A stretch of 11,999 nt of DNA. Source: Planctomycetaceae bacterium (GTDB lineage: Bacteria; Planctomycetota; Planctomycetia; Pirellulales; Pirellulaceae). Position 1 is the first letter of the stretch. Every line of letters begins with the position of its first letter. Shown in pieces: positions 7,203 to 11,999 of the stretch. The stretch is from NCBI GenBank assembly GCA_018658605.1, contig JABHUV010000071.1, positions 1 to 11,999 of the forward strand, read 5' to 3'. The notes below the pieces were generated by a model. The model saw nothing but the letters and a program-made list of their open reading frames with translations. It did no database searches and was not told where the DNA came from. Position numbers and translations under genes: made by a program.

Positions 7203-8654
7203 TTAGAATAATTCGCGGATTGGTTCGCCATGGTAAATCAAATGCGGACGATCTTGGCCGTCAACCCAAGCGGCTGTGGCGGGTAAACCGAGGGCATCAT
7301 AAATAGTTGCCGCAAGATGCTCGGGTGTTTTGGGCAGATCCGTGGGAAAGCCACCATGTTTGTCGGACTTGCCAATCGCTTGACCCCCGCGTACGCCACC
7401 ACCGGCAAACCAAACGCTTTGCAGTGCCCCATGATGATCACGCCCTGGCAACTTATAATGACTTGGCAGTAATGTGATTTTTGGCGTACGACCAAATTCA
7501 CCAGCCATAATAATCAGTGTTTCGTCCAGCTCCCCAGCAGCGTCTAAGTCATCCAGTAGAGCACTCACTGCTTGGTCTGTAGGCGGGAACAACTTGTTTT
7601 TTAGGTGGGGAAATGCATTTCCGTGAGTGTCCCATGCTTCGTCGTTGCCTAAATTGACTTGGACCATGTTGACGCCAGCAGCAACCAACCGTCGTGCCAT
7701 CAGTAGCGACCAGCCAAAACAGTTCTTTCCGTAGCGATCTTGAATATTTTCGTCCGCTTCGGTGACGTCCAGTGCATGTTGGACGGTCTTGTCTGTCAGT
7801 AGAGAAATCGCTTGTTGGCGGTATTGGTCAAAGAGTTCCGTTTGAGTAGATTTGTCGAGGCGGCGTTTTTGGTCGGTGACAGATTGGACAAGCTTGAGTC
7901 GATCGACAAATCGACCTTCAGCAAGTCCATGGGGTAACTCGAGGTTAGGAGCTTGAAACGTTCGTGCCAGGTCCGTACCACGATCCTGGTGGTCGAACGC
8001 ATATTTGGGAAACGCACCATACGATGTTTTATGGAATGACGCTCCTTCGACAAACCAAGGATTAGCGTCTTCACCCATCATGCCGGCAAACTGTCCTGGA
8101 ATGACTCGTCCAGAATTATGTACTAATCGTTCAGGCAGTACGGCGACAGGCGGCAAGTTGTTACGGCCGGTCGTTAATGCGTTGGCAACTGCGGCAATGG
8201 CAGGATTATCGGTTGGTCGCGGTGCGGATGCGTTGAAGCCGACAGGTAATTTGCTGTGGCCCGTTAACATAATATGATGACCGGCTGAATGTTCGTTGGA
8301 GGTATGAGTTAAAGAACGGAGAACAGCCCACTTTTCGCTACGTTGTGCCAACAGCGGTAGGTGCTCACAAATGTGTAAACCTGGCGTGGCGGTGGATATC
8401 GGCTTAAAGTCACCGCGAATATCGTCGGGGGCGTCGGGTTTTAAATCGAAGCTGTCTTGTTGAGCCAGGCCACCGGAGAGAAAAATATAGATGATCTTCT
8501 TGGCCTTATTTCCCGTCGCACCCGATAGACTTTGAATAGGTGCTGCCTGTAAAGCGGATACATGGTTCATTCCCAATCCCAGTAATCCGACGGCTCCGAC
8601 CTGAAGAGCATGCCGACGATTAACGAGAGCGTGTTGTGGTTTTGGGTGGGACAT
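7203..8654 (-). CDS. DUF1501 family Tat-exported protein
   Basis: A 483-residue DUF1501 protein, a family strongly expanded in Planctomycetota, related to the alkaline-phosphatase/sulfatase fold and of unproven function. The N-terminus has a twin-arginine signal NRRHALQVGAVGLLGLG (12-28) and an A-x-A-like region near 35-39. Family blocks are IFLSGGLAQQDSFDLKPDAP (57-76), SNEHSAGHHIMLTGH (119-133), WDTHGN (341-346), MAGEFGRTPKI (383-393) and GRDHHG (404-409); their His and Asp residues suggest a metal site. DUF1501 genes usually pair with a DUF1549/DUF1553 cytochrome-c-type partner. None is present here, so this copy is solitary. It converges on the PhoX-like gene with 16 bases between stop codons and no clear terminator. 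It lacks a Shine-Dalgarno, but TATAAT lies 7 bases before the ATG. Confidence 0.9.
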   Translation of the reverse strand: MSHPKPQHALVNRRHALQVGAVGLLGLGMNHVSALQAAPIQSLSGATGNKAKKIIYIFLSGGLAQQDSFDLKPDAPDDIRGDFKPISTATPGLHICEHLPLLAQRSEKWAVLRSLTHTSNEHSAGHHIMLTGHSKLPVGFNASAPRPTDNPAIAAVANALTTGRNNLPPVAVLPERLVHNSGRVIPGQFAGMMGEDANPWFVEGASFHKTSYGAFPKYAFDHQDRGTDLARTFQAPNLELPHGLAEGRFVDRLKLVQSVTDQKRRLDKSTQTELFDQYRQQAISLLTDKTVQHALDVTEADENIQDRYGKNCFGWSLLMARRLVAAGVNMVQVNLGNDEAWDTHGNAFPHLKNKLFPPTDQAVSALLDDLDAAGELDETLIIMAGEFGRTPKITLLPSHYKLPGRDHHGALQSVWFAGGGVRGGQAIGKSDKHGGFPTDLPKTPEHLAATIYDALGLPATAAWVDGQDRPHLIYHGEPIRELF

Positions 8655-8661
8655 TACGGCA

Positions 8662-8667
8662 ATTATA
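8662..8667 (-). promoter_or_regulatory. Perfect -10 element abutting the DUF1501 start codon
   Basis: TATAAT on the minus strand ends 7 bases before the ATG of the DUF1501 gene (8652-8654). Transcription would begin at or next to the start codon, giving a leaderless message, in line with the lack of a Shine-Dalgarno. No convincing -35 is seen about 17 bases upstream, so a chance match in A/T-rich sequence remains possible. Confidence 0.25.
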
Positions 8668-8757
8668 TCTTAGAGGCTGAGGCTATGTGTTATAAATCAA
8701 AGTGCGTTTGAATACTATATATAAGAGACTATTCGTTTATCGGTTGTTGGTGCTAGG

Positions 8758-9648
8758 TTACTTCAATGTCCAGATATTGACGCGGCGGTCAAAGGAGCCA
8801 GATACTAGCAAATTACCGTCTTGTGCAAAAGCGAGTGAATAGACGGTATTGCGATGACCCTTGAGTGATGTGATTTTGCGATATGTTTCAAGGTTCCACA
8901 GATTGATGACTCCATCGGTACCGCCGCTGGCAAGGCGTTGGCCGTCATGTGAATATGCTAAGCTCCGAACATTACCTTGATGTCCGCGCAAGCGGCCGGT
9001 TACTTTCCCCTTGGTCCGATTCCAAACGGCAATCATGCCTTTGCCGCCACCCGTTGCAAATTGATTATTATCGGATTTTGAGTAGGCCACGCTATAGACC
9101 CCTTCTTCATGCTCCGTTACCGCATGTAATTGCGTGCCATCTTGGTTCCAAGTGATGACTTGGCTTGATAAGCTACCGGCAGTGATCCAGTTTCCATCGG
9201 CGCTAACATCCACTCCGTAGGTGTATGGGGTGAGACCACCCATTTGTCGGACCTGGCCAGTTTCTGTCCAAATGCGGATTGTATTATCAAAGCCCGCGGT
9301 GACGATGTGTTCATCAGTGGGGCCCGCATAGACGCCACTTAATACGGCTAAGCTATGTCCGGATAACGTTGATTCAACGGAGCCGCTGCTGGAGCTTAAA
9401 ATTTTGACCGTTTTGTCCAAGCTCGTTGTTAGTATTTTGTTGCCGTCGTGAGAGAATTTTACACAGGATATGCCATCAGCGTGGACGGCACGAAATACTT
9501 TTACAGCCCAAGTGTCGGTATTCCAAACATAGACCGCGTGATTGAGGCTGCCGGCTGCCACCAGAGCGCCATCCGGTGAAATATCAACGCCATAGACCGC
9601 ATTAGGAGGTCCGCCGGCAAGGGTTTTGTAGGAATATTGTTGCATCAT
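8758..9648 (-). CDS. Stand-alone seven-bladed WD40-repeat protein
   Basis: A 296-residue protein made entirely of WD40 repeats, enough for one closed beta-propeller. Seven repeats are visible at about 8-43, 51-84, 94-127, 135-168, 176-210, 218-252 and 260-294. Most contain a S/A-x-DG turn and end in VW/IW-type strands such as VYVWN (39-43), IRIWT (124-128), IAVWN (206-210), INLWN (248-252) and VNIWT (290-294). GH dipeptides mark several repeats (97-98, 222-223, 264-265). There is no signal peptide, membrane segment, kinase or caspase domain, so it should be a soluble cytoplasmic scaffold for protein interactions. Its partner is unknown. A second ATG follows the first directly, so the start may be one codon later; no clear Shine-Dalgarno is seen. 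The DUF1501 gene lies 103 bases downstream on the same strand. Confidence 0.9.
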   Translation of the reverse strand: MMQQYSYKTLAGGPPNAVYGVDISPDGALVAAGSLNHAVYVWNTDTWAVKVFRAVHADGISCVKFSHDGNKILTTSLDKTVKILSSSSGSVESTLSGHSLAVLSGVYAGPTDEHIVTAGFDNTIRIWTETGQVRQMGGLTPYTYGVDVSADGNWITAGSLSSQVITWNQDGTQLHAVTEHEEGVYSVAYSKSDNNQFATGGGKGMIAVWNRTKGKVTGRLRGHQGNVRSLAYSHDGQRLASGGTDGVINLWNLETYRKITSLKGHRNTVYSLAFAQDGNLLVSGSFDRRVNIWTLK

Positions 9649-9758
9649 TTTATTCTACTTAACATCACCCCGATTGTTTGGATTTTTTCTAGTCTCCTTA
9701 GTAGTTATTGTTGTGTGTTGTAGTCGTCTGTGGTGGAAATTCAAAAACTCCCCGCCTT

Positions 9759-9767
9759 GGGGGGGGG
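9759..9767 (+). repeat. Homopolymer tract of nine G
   Basis: Nine consecutive G, 96 bases before the DUF3179 start codon and 111 bases before the WD40 start on the other strand. Such tracts are prone to slipped-strand length change, which could alter promoter geometry. A second run, seven C at 10468-10474, lies just after the DUF3179 stop codon. Confidence 0.6.
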
Positions 9768-9845
9768 TTGTTGGTAATAATTACCCCGATACAATAACCG
9801 CTCAATACATAGACATGAAATTATTTGTAAGTGTGGTTAGTGTTC

Positions 9846-9852
9846 AGAGGGA
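9846..9852 (+). promoter_or_regulatory. Ribosome binding site of the DUF3179 gene
   Basis: AGAGGGA lies ten bases before the ATG at 9863. It is the best Shine-Dalgarno in this part of the window and is the main reason to place the DUF3179 start there, not at the upstream TTG (9674) or ATG (9815). Confidence 0.6.
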
Positions 9853-9862
9853 TTTATCTATC

Positions 9863-10447
9863 ATGGCCCGTTATAAAAAACACAGTCTACAGGCTCTTTG
9901 TTTGTGTATGGTGGCAACAGGAATAGCGTGGGGATACTTGGTCTATCAGGATCTTAATAGCAGTCGAAATCGATACGCCAACCTCCCGGACGATCCCACC
10001 GGTGGAACTCAAATGAGCACACCAGGAAGTATGGAAAGGATTGACCGGACGTTTGACGCGGTGAGTGATAGTGAATTGCAAGACGATGATATTATTATTG
10101 CGTTAGAAGTCAACGGAGTACATTATGCATACCCTAAACGACGCTTATCCGATATCGGCGCACATGTTGCTACCGAAATACTTGGCGATCTTCCAGTAGC
10201 GGTAACCTATTGTAACGAAACAGAGTGCGTACGAGTTTTCACGGGTGATGCTGGCGGGGACCGTTTAGACGTTACCCAAGAAGGCCTCGATGAAGGAAAG
10301 TTTGTAATTCTAGTAAATGGCAAGCACTTTTTCCAAGAATCCGAAGCGATTCCGTTGCAAGATTACGCGTTTGAATTGGTTCGTTGGAGTCAGTGGAAAA
10401 CAGAGCACCCAGACGGCCTAGTGCTTGCGGACTATGCATGGGAATAA
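9863..10447 (+). CDS. Short membrane-anchored DUF3179 domain protein
   Basis: From the ATG with a good Shine-Dalgarno this is a 194-residue protein. It has one N-terminal hydrophobic segment (about 9-28) after a basic start (MARYKK), so it is probably anchored in the membrane with its body outside the cytoplasm. Residues about 60-194 resemble DUF3179: IDRTFDAVSDSELQDDDIII (60-79), VNGVHYAYPKRRL (83-95) and the core GDLPVAVTYCNETECVRVF (108-126). The family core usually reads TYCPLC or similar, with CxxC; here the two cysteines are C117 and C122, a CxxxxC spacing. The protein is also shorter than many DUF3179 proteins. The function of the family is not established. The frame stays open back to a TTG at 9674, but that region has no Shine-Dalgarno and contains the G9 tract. 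Confidence 0.75.
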   Translation: MARYKKHSLQALCLCMVATGIAWGYLVYQDLNSSRNRYANLPDDPTGGTQMSTPGSMERIDRTFDAVSDSELQDDDIIIALEVNGVHYAYPKRRLSDIGAHVATEILGDLPVAVTYCNETECVRVFTGDAGGDRLDVTQEGLDEGKFVILVNGKHFFQESEAIPLQDYAFELVRWSQWKTEHPDGLVLADYAWE

Positions 10448-10490
10448 GGGAAAGAATTTATGATTTTCCCCCCCATTGTTGATTTTTGCA

Positions 10491-10536
10491 GCGAATAATT
10501 GCGTGTGACATTTAATGTCTCCTAATTATTATTCGC
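10491..10536. repeat. Nested inverted repeat upstream of an unknown gene
   Basis: An outer perfect 9-bp pair, GCGAATAAT (10491-10499) and ATTATTCGC (10528-10536), encloses an inner perfect 5-bp pair, GACAT (10507-10511) and ATGTC (10515-10519), around a TTA loop. The structure lies 43 bases after the DUF3179 stop and ends 22 bases before the next gene's GTG. It could be a terminator without a T-run, an operator dyad, or a folded leader controlling the downstream gene. Confidence 0.5.
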
Positions 10537-10558
10537 ATTTATTATCAACGAGCACACC

Positions 10559-11359
10559 GTGTATACCTATCAACAAGTTCGTCTAGCTGGTTGGCTAGCG
10601 TTGTCGAGCCAAGAAGTCCTTCCTAGTTTACATCACTTCACGATGGTCCAGGCCAGCCAATTCCATATAGCCCATAAGCGGCGGCTTAGTTGGTGGCTGG
10701 CGCAAGCAGAAGATGCAAGTCATTCTCATCAATTCGATTTGTTATGCAGCGTCATGTTGTCGGAAATATTAACGAGAGTGTGGACGGCAACGGTCGATGG
10801 ATGGTACCAAACCAATGGAACGCTTGAGCCAGCGAGTGATACCACGTTTTGTGTTTTTAAGAGCATCCAAGCAGATCACGTAGCCGTGAAACAAAAAATG
10901 GGTGACTTGATAACGCTGTCCACACACCGTTTCAAAATTCGTGAATTGGCTCGACGTTGTGAACGTTGGACAGATTTGCTTTTAGGGTATATGACGGATA
11001 TCCCGGGCACTGGTCTGTACGGATACAGTCGTGATCGGATCGAAGAACATGGTAGCGATGTTCGCTGGCAACTTGCTAGCGGCCAAGGTCTTGCAGCCCG
11101 CAAATTCACGAACTTGTCGCTCAAGCAAATGTTTGGCCTTCACGTTGAACCTCGTTTAGAGGGCAACGATACATTACGAGAATTCAATGGTATTTGCTCG
11201 ACGGCAATTTTGTCGTGTGTTGATAAATTCCGCGTCGACATTCCCGAGTCTTGGGTGCACTATTGTTCTCACCCAGCCAACCAAGGAATATCGATGGCCG
11301 AACGCCTGATTTCACAATGGCGCCGTGTTGATAGTGGCGCGCTGCACTTGTTGAATTAA
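10559..11359 (+). CDS. Hypothetical protein, 266 residues, no recognised domain
   Basis: I do not recognise this protein. It starts at a GTG (10559-10561), the first usual start codon after an in-frame stop at 10523-10525; the next in-frame Met is residue 29 and no strong Shine-Dalgarno precedes the GTG. It has no signal peptide or membrane segment. It is rich in aromatic and basic residues (nine Trp, with W45-W46 adjacent) and looks mainly helical to about residue 145. A more loop-rich part follows, including a glycine-containing stretch DIPGTGLYGYSRDR (147-160). Cysteines at 63, 98, 134, 213, 220 and 236 form no obvious metal motif. Codon use resembles the neighbours, which argues for a real gene. 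It converges on the ABC transporter gene with 23 bases between stop codons. Confidence 0.7.
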   Translation: MYTYQQVRLAGWLALSSQEVLPSLHHFTMVQASQFHIAHKRRLSWWLAQAEDASHSHQFDLLCSVMLSEILTRVWTATVDGWYQTNGTLEPASDTTFCVFKSIQADHVAVKQKMGDLITLSTHRFKIRELARRCERWTDLLLGYMTDIPGTGLYGYSRDRIEEHGSDVRWQLASGQGLAARKFTNLSLKQMFGLHVEPRLEGNDTLREFNGICSTAILSCVDKFRVDIPESWVHYCSHPANQGISMAERLISQWRRVDSGALHLLN

Positions 11360-11382
11360 GATACAAACGGCGTGTGATGGAA

Positions 11383-11999
11383 TTATAGAATATCGTTGCG
11401 TTGTTTATTACGTTGGTCGACGAGGCTGCGGATGTTTTCTAAATCATCACAGGGAGTTGCTTCAATCAACGTACGTGTATATTCTTCGCGGGGGCTCCGG
11501 TAAATTGCTTCGGACGGACCAAATTCAACAATTTTTCCATCCTTCATAACGGCCATCATGTCGGCCATGAACTTCACCACTGACAAATCATGGCTGATAA
11601 AGATGTAGGTTAGGTCACGACGTTCTTGCAGGTCGTTTAATAGATTGAGCACTTGAGCCTGTACGGATACATCGAGTGCTGACACGGATTCATCGCAGAT
11701 GATGAACTGCGGCTCGACCGCAAGTGAGCGGGCAATGCAGATTCGCTGTCGCTGTCCACCGGAGAATTCATGCGGATAGCGTCTCAGGTGTTCCGGTAAC
11801 ATTTCCACTTCCTCGAGCAACGCAGCGGCTCGATCAATGCGGTCCGTCCGAGAACTTCCAATACCCTGTAGTTTCATTGGTTCGATAATCGCAGCTTGAA
11901 TCGTCATACGAGGATTCATCGACCCGAAGGGATCTTGGAAGATAATTTGCATCTCTTGTCGTAGCGGTCGCATTTCACGGCGGCTAAAGGATGAAACAA
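11383..11999 (-). CDS. Oligopeptide/dipeptide ABC transporter ATPase, C-terminal part (cut by right edge)
   Basis: The nucleotide-binding subunit of an OppF/DppF-type importer that powers uptake of peptides or similar solutes at the inner membrane. The visible 205 codons include the Q-loop MQIIFQDPFGSMNPRM, the signature EFSGGQRQRICIARSLA, Walker B FIICDESVSALD, the H-loop FISHDLSV, and the C-terminal oligopeptide-type tail GPSEAIYRSPREEYTRTLIEATP. The Walker A P-loop lies outside the window. The frame runs on past the ATG at 11973 with VSSFSRRE, as expected upstream of the Q-loop in this family, so that ATG is internal. The Walker B segment reads DES where most family members have DEP. OppF versus DppF, or an OppD-OppF fusion, cannot be decided from this fragment. 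Confidence 0.93.
   Translation of the reverse strand, partial: VSSFSRREMRPLRQEMQIIFQDPFGSMNPRMTIQAAIIEPMKLQGIGSSRTDRIDRAAALLEEVEMLPEHLRRYPHEFSGGQRQRICIARSLAVEPQFIICDESVSALDVSVQAQVLNLLNDLQERRDLTYIFISHDLSVVKFMADMMAVMKDGKIVEFGPSEAIYRSPREEYTRTLIEATPCDDLENIRSLVDQRNKQRNDIL

Larger units (their letters stand above)
9649..9862. other. Divergent gap between WD40 and DUF3179 genes, with a G9 tract
   Basis: This 214-base region separates the divergent WD40 and DUF3179 starts and must hold promoters for both, but I find no convincing -35/-10 pair. Its main feature is a run of nine G at 9759-9767, preceded by CCCC at 9750-9753, which could pair with part of it as a hairpin. A plus-strand frame from a TTG at 9674 runs through the region into DUF3179 but lacks a Shine-Dalgarno; I regard it as upstream read-through. 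Confidence 0.5.

Noticed and set aside
8758..9648. WD40 protein as part of a conflict or caspase-type system
   Set aside because: It is a lone propeller with no effector, NTPase or protease domain, and neither neighbour belongs to a known defence family.
9674..9862. N-terminal extension of DUF3179 from a TTG, giving a 257-residue protein with a second hydrophobic segment
   Set aside because: The TTG has no Shine-Dalgarno, the extension crosses the G9 tract, and a good AGAGGGA supports the ATG at 9863, which itself begins a clean membrane anchor.

Overview
The window looks like ordinary chromosome from a member of the Planctomycetota. The main evidence is a set of Tat-signal proteins typical of that phylum: a Gfo/Idh/MocA oxidoreductase with an RRDF signal, a PhoX/DUF839 protein and a DUF1501 protein. 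A stand-alone WD40 propeller and a DUF3179 protein fit too. Base composition is moderate, intergenic regions are short, and Shine-Dalgarno signals are often weak. The assignment is inferred from gene content; no rRNA or species marker is present.

Left part (1-4229): a partial thymidylate synthase gene (thyA, minus strand) runs off the left edge. Next is a compact translation-factor module. efp (elongation factor P, with the modifiable lysine at K34) and epmA (EF-P lysyl-ligase) form a minus-strand pair 28 bases apart. epmB (radical-SAM lysine 2,3-aminomutase) diverges from efp across 93 bases. Together these make (R)-beta-lysine and attach it to EF-P, which relieves ribosome stalling at polyproline. 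The striking point is that EpmA carries a complete N-terminal FHA (phosphothreonine-binding) domain in the same frame. This suggests that EF-P modification may be linked to Ser/Thr kinase signalling, and it is the best candidate here for something undescribed. A class I SAM-dependent methyltransferase of unknown substrate follows epmB.

Middle part (4250-9648): a Tat-exported Gfo/Idh/MocA oxidoreductase and a Tat-exported PhoX-family protein lie in tandem on the plus strand, with a 9-bp hairpin between them. They converge on a minus-strand DUF1501 Tat protein, preceded by a minus-strand seven-bladed WD40 protein. These are envelope or periplasmic functions (sugar-type redox chemistry, phosphate ester hydrolysis) plus one cytoplasmic scaffold. 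Nothing shows that they act together.

Right part (9649-11999): a membrane-anchored DUF3179 protein is flanked by a G9 tract upstream and a C7 tract downstream. A nested inverted repeat then precedes an unrecognised 266-residue protein. The window ends in the C-terminal part of an oligopeptide/dipeptide ABC transporter ATPase (minus strand), cut by the right edge. I found no rRNA, tRNA, insertion sequence, CRISPR array or prophage gene, and no gene-free stretch reaches 300 bases.
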